Source of the DNA: CAUZIZ01 sp965222655
GTDB lineage: Bacteria; Acidobacteriota; UBA6911; RPQK01; JAJDTT01
Reading direction: 5' to 3'
Assembly (NCBI GenBank): GCA_965222655.1
Contig: CBDCUP010000018.1
Coordinates: 868,001 to 932,000 of the forward strand
DNA length: 64,000 nt
Below, in pieces: positions 53,805-63,178 of this stretch. Under the pieces are notes generated by a model. The model was not told the origin of the DNA, searched no databases, and worked only from the letters and a program-made list of their open reading frames with translations. Both the position numbers and the translations under genes were made by a program. Each line of letters begins with the position of its first letter. The first letter of the stretch is position 1.

Positions 53805-54395
53805 ATGTGGTATATTGGCGGGGTCGTGCTGATGTGTCTCCTGTCGACAGCGTCAGGGCTGGCTCAGCAGAATCTCAGACTGGACCTACTCAAGAGAGAT
53901 ACTCAGATTTTTGAGAGCATCGTCCATGGGGTGCTCAAACAAAGCTTTACCGATCCGTTTGCAGTTACTGCTGAACCCAGGGGGGCTTACCATCAGGGTT
54001 ACGGGGTAATCTTCACCTTTCAGATCACCGTGGGCAGGACGAAGATAAGGACTCCCTTCGGAGACATTGACCCGCGTCAACTGAGAGGGGCGACCGGCAG
54101 AACGGCCGAGCGGGCCAAGTCCGGAAAGGCTTCTTCCGGGGTAGGGGATCAGCTGAGTGTCGTGAAGCAGTCCATGATTGAGACGCTGCAGGACTATGGC
54201 AGCACGATCAAGCAGTTGGGCGGACACGATCACATCTCCATTACTGCGTACATAAAGGATCGCAGCGTGCTGGATGAAATGAAAAGCAGCAAGGTTCTGG
54301 TCCTAACGGCTACCAAAGATGATGTCGATCTAGTGGCAATGAAGAAGATTTCACCGGAAAGCTTCAAGGCACGAGTGCATATCGCGGAATACTAG
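53805..54395 (+). CDS. secreted protein of the sigma/anti-sigma operon
   Basis: 196 residues from ATG 53805 (AGGAGG at 53793-53798). Signal peptide WYIGGVVLMCLLSTASGLAQ. Mixed alpha/beta mature part ending in DHISITAYIKDRSVLDEMKSSKVLVLTATKDDVDL. Resembles uncharacterised proteins found behind ECF/anti-sigma pairs; no family named. The TAG stop (54393-54395) is part of the left end of element I. Confidence 0.65.
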   Translation: MWYIGGVVLMCLLSTASGLAQQNLRLDLLKRDTQIFESIVHGVLKQSFTDPFAVTAEPRGAYHQGYGVIFTFQITVGRTKIRTPFGDIDPRQLRGATGRTAERAKSGKASSGVGDQLSVVKQSMIETLQDYGSTIKQLGGHDHISITAYIKDRSVLDEMKSSKVLVLTATKDDVDLVAMKKISPESFKARVHIAEY

Positions 54396-54650
54396 ATGAT
54401 CGATTCCGAAATAACATGACAATTGTTGCGCCCATAAATCGAACTGAACGTATCTGGGGTGCTCGTCTGCACAGAAGAGAGGCTGGGTTCGTGCTCGGTC
54501 GCGCAACCCGTTGGGCAGACGGAGGTTGCGGGCGATCTCTTCGTTGGTCGTCGTCGAAGATGGCAAGGCATTGTCTTCCTCCTCCTGCCTTGACCTCGCC
54601 GCACAAGCCCCATCTGCAATTGCCATGCTATTTCGGAGTCGATCATCTAG
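54392..54650. mobile_element. 259-bp inverted-repeat element I
   Basis: Ends CTAGATGATCGAtTCCGAAA (54392-...) and the complement (...TTTCGGAgTCGATCATCTAG, to 54650), with about 34 bp of imperfect inverted repeat continuing to CAATTG. Each end is CTAG. No ORF on the plus strand with support. It lies between the sigma operon and gspE and supplies the preceding stop codon. Confidence 0.75.
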
Positions 54651-54714
54651 TCCACCAGGAGGCCAGGTCTGGCGGTTCGCAGTGGGAGTTGCGGTCGCGG
54701 GCTGAAGGGGCGCC

Positions 54715-56430
54715 ATGATCAAAGCGGCGGATCTGAAGATCAAGAGACTGTTAGGTCAGGAGTTGATGGAGAATGGTGTCATCTCCCAGGAGGAGCTGAC
54801 CAGTGCCTTGGGCCTGCAAAAACAGTCTCGCGAGAGGTTGGGAAAGCTGCTGATCGATCTCGGGGCCATCTCGGAAACGGATCTGGTGAAACAACTGAGC
54901 GAACACCTGGAGATCCCCTACGTCACCGCCGAGGATTTTCCAACCGTTCCGATAGTGGAGAATGCGTTCTCCGTGAAATTCATGCGGGAGTGGAAATTTG
55001 CGCCGATCGGGGTTGAAAACGGCGACCTGCGCATAGCGATGGCGGATCCACTCGACCAGGGAACAATGGATGCGATTCGGCTCTACACGCAGTACCGGAA
55101 GGTGGATGTCGTGTTGGCCCCGGAGAGTGAGATCCTGGACCTCATCGAGAAATTCTATGGAAACCAGGCATCCAGTTTGGGCCGGATCGTTGAGGGTTAT
55201 GATGACGGCGAGCTGGACGGGTTGGGTGAAGACAGTGAAGATGTTGAGCACCTGAAGGACCTGGCCTCGGAAGCGCCTGTTATTCGGCTGGTCAACCTGA
55301 TCATTTCGCGTGCCATAGAATCGCGCGCCTCCGATATTCATATCGAGCCCTTCGAACGGGAGCTCAAGGTGCGCTACCGTATCGATGGAGTTCTTTACGA
55401 TGTCGAATCGCCGCCCAAACGGCTAAAGGCCGCCACCATTTCCCGTATCAAGATCATGGCCAAGCTGAACATCGCCGAGCGGCGGATTCCGCAGGACGGG
55501 CGCATCAAGATGCGGGTCCTGGGCAAGGACATAGACCTGCGGGTTTCCACGCTGCCGACCATGTATGGCGAGAGCGTGGTCATGCGCATTCTGGACAAGA
55601 GCAACACCCAGATCTACGACTTGGAGAAACTTGGCTTTACCCAGGGCATGTTCACCCGGTTCGAAGATCTCATCTCGCGTCCCTACGGAGTCATCCTGGT
55701 TACCGGCCCGACTGGCAGCGGGAAGACGACTACCCTCTATGGAGCGTTGAACAAGATCAATCTTGCGGATAAGAAAATCATCACGATCGAGGATCCTGTC
55801 GAGTACCAGATTACAGGGATCAATCAAATCCACGTCAACCCCCAGATCGGACTGACGTTCGCCGCGGGTCTGCGCTCGATCGTACGCCAGGATCCGGATG
55901 TGATCATGGTGGGTGAGATTCGAGACCTCGAGACGGCTGAGATTGCCATTCGAGCAGCCTTGACGGGACACCTGGTCTTCAGCACCTTGCATACCAACGA
56001 TGCTCCCAGTGCCATCGCCCGATTAGTGGATATGGGAGCGGAGGATTATCTGCTGTCATCGTCCATTTTGGGAATCCTGGCGCAGCGTCTGGTGAGGGTC
56101 ATCTGCCCGGCGTGCCGGGAGTCCCAGCCCTTTGAAGTCGGCTCGTTGGGTGCGCTCGGAGAAGTGCTGGGCGACCAGGATCACGTCTTTCAAGGCAAAG
56201 GATGCAAAGAGTGTGGCATGACCGGCTATCGAGGTCGGCTTGGCATCTTTGAATTCATGTTGATGGAGGACTCCATCCGTCGATTGACCACTAGCAACGC
56301 CGATGCCATCCAGGTTCGGAGGGCGGCCATCGAGAACGGTATGATCACACTGCGGCAGGACGGTTTTGAGAAGATCAAGCAGGGTGTCACCACCGTCTCC
56401 GAGGTGTTGCGCGTGACACAGGACCTTTAG
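54715..56430 (+). CDS. gspE: type II secretion ATPase GspE
   Basis: 571 residues. N-terminal MshEN-like domain (LGQELMENGVISQEELTSALGLQ). Walker A GPTGSGKTTTLYG (about residue 330), Asp box TIEDPVEYQ, Walker B QDPDVIMVGEIRD, His box HLVFSTLHTNDAP. Tetracysteine zinc motif CPAC...CKECGMTGYRGR (about residues 464-500). Hexameric cytoplasmic motor for pseudopilus assembly. First gene of the gsp operon. Confidence 0.96.
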   Translation: MIKAADLKIKRLLGQELMENGVISQEELTSALGLQKQSRERLGKLLIDLGAISETDLVKQLSEHLEIPYVTAEDFPTVPIVENAFSVKFMREWKFAPIGVENGDLRIAMADPLDQGTMDAIRLYTQYRKVDVVLAPESEILDLIEKFYGNQASSLGRIVEGYDDGELDGLGEDSEDVEHLKDLASEAPVIRLVNLIISRAIESRASDIHIEPFERELKVRYRIDGVLYDVESPPKRLKAATISRIKIMAKLNIAERRIPQDGRIKMRVLGKDIDLRVSTLPTMYGESVVMRILDKSNTQIYDLEKLGFTQGMFTRFEDLISRPYGVILVTGPTGSGKTTTLYGALNKINLADKKIITIEDPVEYQITGINQIHVNPQIGLTFAAGLRSIVRQDPDVIMVGEIRDLETAEIAIRAALTGHLVFSTLHTNDAPSAIARLVDMGAEDYLLSSSILGILAQRLVRVICPACRESQPFEVGSLGALGEVLGDQDHVFQGKGCKECGMTGYRGRLGIFEFMLMEDSIRRLTTSNADAIQVRRAAIENGMITLRQDGFEKIKQGVTTVSEVLRVTQDL

Positions 56431-56491
56431 AGGATCCTGAGAACTGGATCGGCCATCTATCTGGCCTCTATCTATTAGGATACTCGTCGCC

Positions 56492-57712
56492 ATGGCCTTC
56501 TTCGAATACAAGGCAGTCACCGCCGACGGAAAGATCATAGAGGGAACTCTGGAGGCGGCAGATGAGCGTACCGCCGCCGCCCGCCTGGGGGAACAGGGCC
56601 AGTTTCCCATCAAGTTGGTCTCGCCGGATTCGTCTGCACTGCTGGGCCGCCAGATCGCGCTTCCCTGGCAGCGCAAGAAGGTTAACCAGAAAGATCTCCT
56701 GGTTTTTACGCAAGAGTTGTCGACCCTGATACGGGCGGGCCTGCCTCTGGACCGTAGCCTGAGCATCCTGTCTGAATTGACGGAGAACGTCTTCCTCAGG
56801 GAGATCGTTCAGGACCTCCTGAAGGAGATCAAGGGGGGCAAGTCGCTCTCCGAGGGCTTGAGTGGTTATCCGCACGTCTTCCCGAAGATCTTTATCAACA
56901 TGATCAAGGCCGGCGAAGCGGGAGGCGCCCTGGATGAGATTCTGGAACGTCTCGTTGAGTATCTGGAGAATTCGGAGGAGCTGCGGGACTATGTCGTTTC
57001 TTCGTTGATCTACCCTTGCATCCTGGGCCTGGTTGGAGCCGCATCGGTCATCGTGATGCTTACCTTTGTTATCCCTAAGTTTGCGGTCATCTTCGAGAAT
57101 GCGGGGGCTCCGGTTCCGCTTCCGATGCAGGTGATGTTGGGGGTCAGCGGTGTCCTGGCGGGCTATTGGTGGTTGATCCTGCTGAGCGGTATCGGAGCAT
57201 GGTACGGATGGCGTCGTTATCTGGCTTCCGAGGCCGGAAGGCTGACTTGGGACCGGACTCTCCTGAGGTTGCCGGTATTCGGCAGCGTCGTGCTGCGGAT
57301 GGAGGTAAGCCGCTTCAGCCGAACGCTGGGAACACTACTCAAAAGCGCGGTCCCCTTGATACAGTCCATCAGTATTGTGAAGGAAGTCGTTGGGAATCAG
57401 GCGATCGCCTCGTCTATGGAAGCCATCAAGTCGGGAGTCAAGAAGGGCGATGGGCTAGCCCGGCCTATTCGTGAGGCCGGAATCTTCCCGGATTTTGCTC
57501 TGCATCTTCTGGCCGTAGGTGAAGAGACAGGACGCTTGGATACGATGCTGCTGCAGATTGCAGAGACCTACGATCGGGAGCTCCGAACCGCAGTGAAGCG
57601 ACTGGTTGCTATGTTCGAACCGCTCATCATTCTGGCCATGGGCCTGCTGATCGGAACCATGGTGGTTTCGATGCTTTACTCGATTTTCAGCATCAACGAT
57701 GTGCCGCTATAA
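56492..57712 (+). CDS. gspF: type II secretion inner-membrane protein GspF
   Basis: 406 residues with two T2SSF domains. N-terminal FEYKAVTADGKIIEGTLEA, first domain LVFTQELSTLIRAGLPLDRSLSIL ... MIKAGEAGGALDEILERL, second FSRTLGTLLKSAVPLIQSISIV ... LLAVGEETGRLDTMLLQIA. Three membrane helices. Platform protein that contacts GspE. Confidence 0.96.
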   Translation: MAFFEYKAVTADGKIIEGTLEAADERTAAARLGEQGQFPIKLVSPDSSALLGRQIALPWQRKKVNQKDLLVFTQELSTLIRAGLPLDRSLSILSELTENVFLREIVQDLLKEIKGGKSLSEGLSGYPHVFPKIFINMIKAGEAGGALDEILERLVEYLENSEELRDYVVSSLIYPCILGLVGAASVIVMLTFVIPKFAVIFENAGAPVPLPMQVMLGVSGVLAGYWWLILLSGIGAWYGWRRYLASEAGRLTWDRTLLRLPVFGSVVLRMEVSRFSRTLGTLLKSAVPLIQSISIVKEVVGNQAIASSMEAIKSGVKKGDGLARPIREAGIFPDFALHLLAVGEETGRLDTMLLQIAETYDRELRTAVKRLVAMFEPLIILAMGLLIGTMVVSMLYSIFSINDVPL

Positions 57713-57781
57713 CGTTCTTTTTTGGAGTCCATGAGTCTGGTTCAACTGGAGGACATGGAAACGGAGAATCAGGGGAGAGCT

Positions 57782-58216
57782 ATGAGAGAAAAGGAGAGGA
57801 AGAGAGGCAGCCACGCAGAGAGAGGGTTTTCTCTGATCGAGCTTATCGTGGTTTTGGTCATACTGGGACTCCTGGCCACCGTGGTCGGGCCCAGAGTCAT
57901 GGATCGATTGGGCAAAGGGAAAAGCGAGATCGCGAAACTCCAGGTCGACCAGTTGGAAGGAGCTCTAGGGCTTTTTCGATTCGACGTAGGTCGGTATCCG
58001 ACAACCGCCGAGGGCTTGCAGGGGCTTATTCAAACCTCCGGAGTCCAGAACTGGAGTGGTTCCTATCTGGACAAGAGAACCCTTCCCAAGGATCCCTGGG
58101 GACGAGAGTACCAATACCGGTCTCCAGGTCAATATGGAGATTTCGATCTTTGGAGTTGGGGCGCCGATGGAACCCAGGGTGGCGATGACGATAATGCCGA
58201 CGTCTCTTCCTGGTAA
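57782..58216 (+). CDS. gspG: major pseudopilin GspG
   Basis: 144 residues from ATG 57782. Type III prepilin signal: ERGFSLIELIVVLVILGLLATVVGP (cleavage G/F, Glu5). C-terminal domain TLPKDPWGREYQYRSPG ... DLWSWGADGTQGGDDDNADV is the calcium-binding GspG hallmark. N-terminal leader is longer than average. Confidence 0.95.
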   Translation: MREKERKRGSHAERGFSLIELIVVLVILGLLATVVGPRVMDRLGKGKSEIAKLQVDQLEGALGLFRFDVGRYPTTAEGLQGLIQTSGVQNWSGSYLDKRTLPKDPWGREYQYRSPGQYGDFDLWSWGADGTQGGDDDNADVSSW

Positions 58217-58688
58217 ATCCCGCTCGGGATTCACTCTCCTCGAGCTGATCGTCGTCTTGATTCTGGTAGCCGCGTCCGCTGCCGTAATTCTTCCTTCTTT
58301 TACCAGCGGTTTGCGAGGGTTGGAGTTGGAAACCTCAAGCCGGGACCTGGTCACTCGGATGAGACGCGCACGATCTGATGCGATTGGCACCCAGAAGGTT
58401 TTCCGTATCATTCTCGATCAACTTCCTCCAGCTCCCCCCTACTATGTCCTCACCAACGATTACGAGGAGGAGATTGGGCGCTATCCGTTCGCGAAAGGGA
58501 CTTTGGTCGAGATTCCGCCCAGCAAGTCCTTTCCGTTCAAGGTCAGCTTCTATCCGAACGGCAGGAGTTCTGGGGGAGAGTTCCTCATCGCAAACGAACA
58601 GGGCAAGAAGTTGTACGTGATGGTCAATCCGATTACCGGGCTTGGTCGGGTCGCTCGCCAACTGGATGAAGGGATGGAGTGGCGTTGA
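58185..58688 (+). CDS. gspH: minor pseudopilin GspH
   Basis: About 167 residues from ATG 58185 (58194 possible). Prepilin motif RSGFTLLELIVVLILVAASAAVILP, then GspH-like region LVTRMRRARSDAIGTQKVFRI. It overlaps the end of gspG by 32 bp, as is common in compact pseudopilin operons. Confidence 0.85.
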   Translation: MTIMPTSLPGKSRSGFTLLELIVVLILVAASAAVILPSFTSGLRGLELETSSRDLVTRMRRARSDAIGTQKVFRIILDQLPPAPPYYVLTNDYEEEIGRYPFAKGTLVEIPPSKSFPFKVSFYPNGRSSGGEFLIANEQGKKLYVMVNPITGLGRVARQLDEGMEWR

Positions 58689-59137
58689 AGGCTCGGGGGT
58701 TCACTCTTCTGGAAATCATCGTGGCGGTTTCGGTTCTGGGAGTTGCGGTGGGAGTGGCCATGCAGATCTTTTCGGGTGGGTTGAAGAACCTTCGGCGTAT
58801 TGATCTGGCGCATCAGGCCATGGAGCACTCCGAGAACGTGATGAGTGAGATCCTGAGTGATGAAGGACTCCGAGATCCGGTCGAACTCGGAGGAGATCTG
58901 GATGAGGAGTTTAGTTATACCGCGGTTGTCGACTACTGGGTGCCGGCAGTGGACGAACTACTATTGGAAGTGGCGAAACCGAAAGTGACTTTGATGAAGG
59001 TCCACGTCGAGATTCACTTCAAGAAGAATCGGCATGGGAAGCGCTATCAGATGGATTGTCTGAAACTGGTGCCGGATGAGCTGGCCGAGGGCGTCGCCGG
59101 TGACCCACTTCAGCAGCTTCTGGGGGGAGCGCGGTGA
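58679..59137 (+). CDS. gspI: minor pseudopilin GspI
   Basis: 152 residues, GTG start at 58679 overlapping the gspH stop. Prepilin motif ARGFTLLEIIVAVSVLGVAVGVAMQIF. Short mature domain typical of GspI. Forms the pseudopilus tip with GspJ and GspK. Confidence 0.85.
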   Translation: MALKARGFTLLEIIVAVSVLGVAVGVAMQIFSGGLKNLRRIDLAHQAMEHSENVMSEILSDEGLRDPVELGGDLDEEFSYTAVVDYWVPAVDELLLEVAKPKVTLMKVHVEIHFKKNRHGKRYQMDCLKLVPDELAEGVAGDPLQQLLGGAR

Positions 59138-59265
59138 AGACTCCGGGATCACTTTGCCGATTGGCGGCATCAGAGGATCCTGCTGGAATCACACCGCCAG
59201 CTTTCTCGATCCTGGTCGGGGCTGCCAGGCCGATACGAGTCGGTCAGCGACCCCTGGCGACTGGA

Positions 59266-59967
59266 ATGAAGGGATTTACGCTGCTGGAAGTGGTGATCGC
59301 GCTCACCATTATGGGACTCATGGCAGGGATAGTGTTTTCATCGTTTCGACTTGCAATGAATAGCTATGTGAAAAGTCAGGTCGAGATGGAACGTGAAGCG
59401 TCCCGGCGGATCTTGAAAGGACAGATCAGGCGCCAGGTTGGCTCTTTGTTTCCCTTGCGACCGGTGGCTTCCTTCAATAAGGCGGGACCCGGTTCTGGGG
59501 CGCTGGAAGGACAGGATCCTACTCGAGCCTTCGCTCCCCTGTTCTATGGATCGTCTAGTTCCGTCACCTTCATAACGGTGACGCCTCTAGTCGATTTCGA
59601 CAAACCCGGGCTTACCGTAGTTCGGTATGGACCCTCTCAGGACGAATATGGTGACTACTATCTGGGTTCAATGGAGGCCGCATTTGTTGGTCTCGACAGC
59701 TTCATCGAGATGGTGGAGATTCCCAAGGGTAAGCCCCTTCCCCTGATCGAAGACGTCTCACAGATCGAGTTCGAATACTACGGCTACGACCCCGAGACAC
59801 AGACCTTTGATTGGTATAGTGAATGGTTCGGAGATGAGCGCAGGGCCGTGCCCACGGCGATTCGAATCGGCTACGACAAGGGTGAGGTGGTGGCTATCGT
59901 AAACGCAAGCTTCTTTGGAGGCCGGGTTCAATCCGGTGTCAGGAATCTACTTGGACGAACCAACTAG
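59266..59967 (+). CDS. gspJ: minor pseudopilin GspJ
   Basis: 233 residues from ATG 59266 (the open frame extends to 59134, but a 44-residue longer leader is unlikely). MKGFTLLEVVIALTIMGLMAGIVFSSF is a complete class III signal. The C-terminal SQIEFEYYGYDPETQTFDWYSEW ... PTAIRIGYDKG is typical of GspJ. Confidence 0.88.
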   Translation: MKGFTLLEVVIALTIMGLMAGIVFSSFRLAMNSYVKSQVEMEREASRRILKGQIRRQVGSLFPLRPVASFNKAGPGSGALEGQDPTRAFAPLFYGSSSSVTFITVTPLVDFDKPGLTVVRYGPSQDEYGDYYLGSMEAAFVGLDSFIEMVEIPKGKPLPLIEDVSQIEFEYYGYDPETQTFDWYSEWFGDERRAVPTAIRIGYDKGEVVAIVNASFFGGRVQSGVRNLLGRTN

Positions 59968-59992
59968 AAGCCCGTATCGGGCATGCAAGGCT

Positions 59993-61036
59993 ATGTCAGG
60001 TCCTACCACGGAGGCCACTGACGAGGTGGTTCTGAGGCAGGTCCAGGAAGCCGGCCGCAGCCATCGAGGGGCCGTCCTCCTTGTGGTTTTATGGGTGATG
60101 CTGGCCATGAGCATGCTTGCTCTGAGTTTTTCGGCCTCGATTCGGACTGAGGTTGAGGCTGCCAGGAACGTCGTGACACAGAAGCAAGCCTTCTATCTGG
60201 CCCGTGCCGGAATCGAGTATGCGGTTTACAAGATCCTGGAATCCCAGCTGGTCTTCGCCCAGACTCAGCAGGTCATCGAAGAAGGTCTCCAGTCGATTCC
60301 TCAGGTACTGACCGGGACGGTCAACTTGGAACTGGAGGGACACACTGCCGAAGTGGAGGTCATCGACGAGTCGGGAAAAATCAGTCTCAACAGCGCACCC
60401 TCCCATCTGATCTACAATCTCCTGATTACCGTGGGCGTGGAAGGACCAGAGGCTGACATCATTACAGACTCGATCGAGGATTGGCGCGATCCAGATGAGT
60501 TCTATCACGACAACGGTGCGGAAAGCGACTGGTACCAATCTCTTCCCGAGCCTTACTGGGCAAAGAACGGACCCTTCGACGTGCCCGAGGAAATGATGCT
60601 CGTCCGCGGCATTACACCGGAGATCTATTACGGACGTAAAGGCCTGACCTCGGGTGGGGAGAGGGTCGAGTTTTACGGATTGCAGAACTACTTCACGGTG
60701 TTCACGAGGGTGAATCGAATCAACGTAAACTCGGCTCCTTTGCCGGTGCTGGCCGCCATACCAGGACTGGAGTACCAAGATGCCTTGCAACTCGCAGCCA
60801 TGCGTGACCAGATGCCCATTGCAGACGTCACTCAAATCATGGAAATGCTCCCTGGCCTACCTACGGACGCCACCAGCTACCTCTCTACGCTGCGATCAAG
60901 CGTGTATACTTTGATTAGTACAGGGCGTATCCGGGACTCCGAAATCGTGAGCCGGATCCGGGCGGTCGTGCGGGTAGGTACGGGGTATAAGGGTTACGGA
61001 GTACTGTACTGGAACGAAATGAACTTTGAATTATGA
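59993..61036 (+). CDS. gspK: minor pseudopilin GspK
   Basis: 347 residues from ATG 59993. Hydrophobic helix RGAVLLVVLWVMLAMSMLALSFSAS without the usual Glu5, as in GspK. Then QAFYLARAGIEYA, calcium-site/alpha-domain region DSIEDWRDPDEFYHDNGAESDWY, and NRINVNSAPLPVLAAIPGL with helix-hairpin-helix-like motif. Caps the pseudopilus. Confidence 0.92.
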   Translation: MSGPTTEATDEVVLRQVQEAGRSHRGAVLLVVLWVMLAMSMLALSFSASIRTEVEAARNVVTQKQAFYLARAGIEYAVYKILESQLVFAQTQQVIEEGLQSIPQVLTGTVNLELEGHTAEVEVIDESGKISLNSAPSHLIYNLLITVGVEGPEADIITDSIEDWRDPDEFYHDNGAESDWYQSLPEPYWAKNGPFDVPEEMMLVRGITPEIYYGRKGLTSGGERVEFYGLQNYFTVFTRVNRINVNSAPLPVLAAIPGLEYQDALQLAAMRDQMPIADVTQIMEMLPGLPTDATSYLSTLRSSVYTLISTGRIRDSEIVSRIRAVVRVGTGYKGYGVLYWNEMNFEL

Positions 61037-61184
61037 GATTGTCGCGATTCTCTGGCTGGAAGCTGGCTGTTGCTGCCAGGTGCCTCGGTGGGTTTCGGAG
61101 GAGAGAGTCGCAAGATACGGTCTCTCGGCAGGAAGCAGTCGTCATGTTTAAAACTGGAATGAACACTGAATCGTTTATAAGAAA

Positions 61185-62594
61185 ATGTTTGCACTAGGTT
61201 CAGCCCTCGGGGTCGAGTTCCGCGGCAACAACCTGATTCTACTCAACGTCAAGAAGGGGATCAGGGAGTTTTCCTTGCTGGAGCATGGCGTGATCGAGGG
61301 TTTTCGAGATCTTTCACCCGCGGAGCTTCAGAGCGCTGTCCGCGGCCTTCTGAAGAGCAATGGATCTGTTCGAGAGCGCGTCATTCTGGGGATTCCGCGC
61401 GAGCAGGCAGTGGTGCGCTGGATCGAATTGCCCCTCGATGTCGAAGAGAACCTGGAGCAGGTGGTCCGGTTTCAGGTAGAGCGCTTCGAACCGACGGAGG
61501 AAGAACAGTCGTACGTTGACCACGTGGTTGTGGAACGCGACGAGGAGAAAAAGAAACTTCTTCTCCAGGTCACTCTGGTGCCTCGGATCATCCTCGATGA
61601 CTATCTGCACGTGCTGCGTCAGGCTGATCTCTACCCTGCTGCGGTGCGAGTCGCAAGCCTTGCCTATCATCAGGTCTTTCTGGCCCATGCAGACGGATTC
61701 CCCAGGAAACTACCCTGTCTGGTCCTGGCCCTGAACCCGGGATCACTGGAGATGCTGTTTGTAAGCAGCTCCAGCAAGTTCTTTTCTCACAAGAGATTGT
61801 TGGAGGACGTCGAGGAACTGGGGATTCTGAAGATTCGCCAATACGTCGATGCCTTTCTTTCCCATGTGGATCCCATGGGGCAGGACTTGTCGAAGTTATA
61901 CCTCACGGGCCTGTTGGCTCAAGGGTATCTCGAGGAGTTCCAGTCTCTCTCCGGGGACTGTGAGCTGCTGCGCCGGAAGTTACAATTGACCAGCAAGGAT
62001 CTTTCGGGAGAGGCCTTGGAAGACTGGATTCCCGTGGTTGGCCTGGCTATCTCGGGGGTCAGCAACAAGTCGATAGCTCGATCCAATCTGATTCCTCCGG
62101 ACCAGCGCATCGTCAGGGAGCGACCCAATCTGGTGCCAACCTACGTCATGGCGGGCCTTCTCTTCGTGATCAGCGTGGCAATGGTTGCTCGAGGCTATAT
62201 ACAACAGAGCCGACTCCTTGGCCAGATCGAGACACAGATCTCATCGCTGCAGCCCGGGGTCGACGGCGTCATGAAGCTTCGCGAGCAGGTCCAGCAGCAG
62301 GAAAAGGACCTATCAGAGATACGGGATCTGATGAAGGGCCGGCAAAATGTACTATCGGTGTTGAAGGAATTGACCGAGAAGATCCCTGATAACACGTTTT
62401 TGCAGAATCTGAATCTGCAGGGAGCAAGGGTGAATATGATGGGATACTCATCGTCCGCATCAGCTCTGCTTCCGATACTCGGGGATTCGCAGTATCTGGA
62501 GGGCGTGGAATCTCGTTACATTACGCCGGATCGTAGTATGGGCGATCGAGAGAAGTTCAACTTTGAGGCGACTATCAGGCAGAGGGGCGAATGA
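61185..62594 (+). CDS. gspL: GspL/PilM-type actin-like ATPase fused to PilN-like domain
   Basis: 469 residues. N-terminal actin-like fold (LGVEFRGNNLILLNVKKG; VILGIPREQAVVRWIELP), then one membrane helix (YVMAGLLFVISVAMVARGYI, about residues 315-335) and a PilN-like coiled coil and ferredoxin-like domain (VLSVLKELTEKIPDNTFLQNLNLQGARV). Combines what pili encode as PilM and PilN. Binds GspE at the inner membrane. A 148-bp gap separates it from gspK. Confidence 0.85.
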   Translation: MFALGSALGVEFRGNNLILLNVKKGIREFSLLEHGVIEGFRDLSPAELQSAVRGLLKSNGSVRERVILGIPREQAVVRWIELPLDVEENLEQVVRFQVERFEPTEEEQSYVDHVVVERDEEKKKLLLQVTLVPRIILDDYLHVLRQADLYPAAVRVASLAYHQVFLAHADGFPRKLPCLVLALNPGSLEMLFVSSSSKFFSHKRLLEDVEELGILKIRQYVDAFLSHVDPMGQDLSKLYLTGLLAQGYLEEFQSLSGDCELLRRKLQLTSKDLSGEALEDWIPVVGLAISGVSNKSIARSNLIPPDQRIVRERPNLVPTYVMAGLLFVISVAMVARGYIQQSRLLGQIETQISSLQPGVDGVMKLREQVQQQEKDLSEIRDLMKGRQNVLSVLKELTEKIPDNTFLQNLNLQGARVNMMGYSSSASALLPILGDSQYLEGVESRYITPDRSMGDREKFNFEATIRQRGE

Positions 62595-63154
62595 GGAAGC
62601 TTGCATTCCGGGAAAAGCGACTTTTGTCAGTAGGTGGCATTATCGTAATGCTGGTCTTGGTGTTCTTCTATCTGGTTCAGCATTTTACTGATGCGCAGGC
62701 GGACATCCAGACCGAGCTGGATACGAAGGCAGATCTCCTGCAGCGTTCGATTCAGCTGGTTCAGCAGAGGAGCCGTTACCTTGAGCGTCTGGATACGTTG
62801 GACCGTGCTCTAGAGGATCACAGCAGCATGCTCCTGGCTTCGACCAATTCGAGCAAGGCCACCAGTGAGTTGGAGTTGACTATTCGGAACCTCGCGTCTG
62901 AGCAAGGGGTTACTATTGCGCGAAGCAATCCTTTGCAGGAGCGTAAGCTCGGAGAACGCTATTCCAAGATTACGCTGCAGCTCAATCTGCAGGCCTCCAT
63001 GGACCAACTCGTCAATTTTGTCCACGCCCTCTCGAGCTATCCCAAGTTCCTGCTTGTGGAGGATTTCTATCTGGCCGGCTTGCGGGTAAAGAAGAAGATT
63101 CGTCTGCAACCTCGAATGAGTGTGTCAGGCCTGATTCGACTTTATCCGAAGTAG
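62591..63154 (+). CDS. gspM: GspM/PilO-like inner-membrane protein
   Basis: 187 residues, start overlapping gspL stop (ATGA). One N-terminal membrane helix (LLSVGGIIVMLVLVFFYLV), coiled coil (SRYLERLDTLDRALEDHSSML) and C-terminal ferredoxin-like domain (FVHALSSYPKFLLVEDFYLAGL). Forms the inner-membrane platform with GspL. Confidence 0.8.
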   Translation: MRKLAFREKRLLSVGGIIVMLVLVFFYLVQHFTDAQADIQTELDTKADLLQRSIQLVQQRSRYLERLDTLDRALEDHSSMLLASTNSSKATSELELTIRNLASEQGVTIARSNPLQERKLGERYSKITLQLNLQASMDQLVNFVHALSSYPKFLLVEDFYLAGLRVKKKIRLQPRMSVSGLIRLYPK

Positions 63155-63178
63155 GGCATCAGTACAGGAGAGTCAAGA

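Noticed and set aside
59134..59265. 44-residue extension of GspJ
   Set aside because: The prepilin signal MKGFTLLE starts at 59266; long leaders are not expected, although GTG 59134 overlaps the gspI stop.
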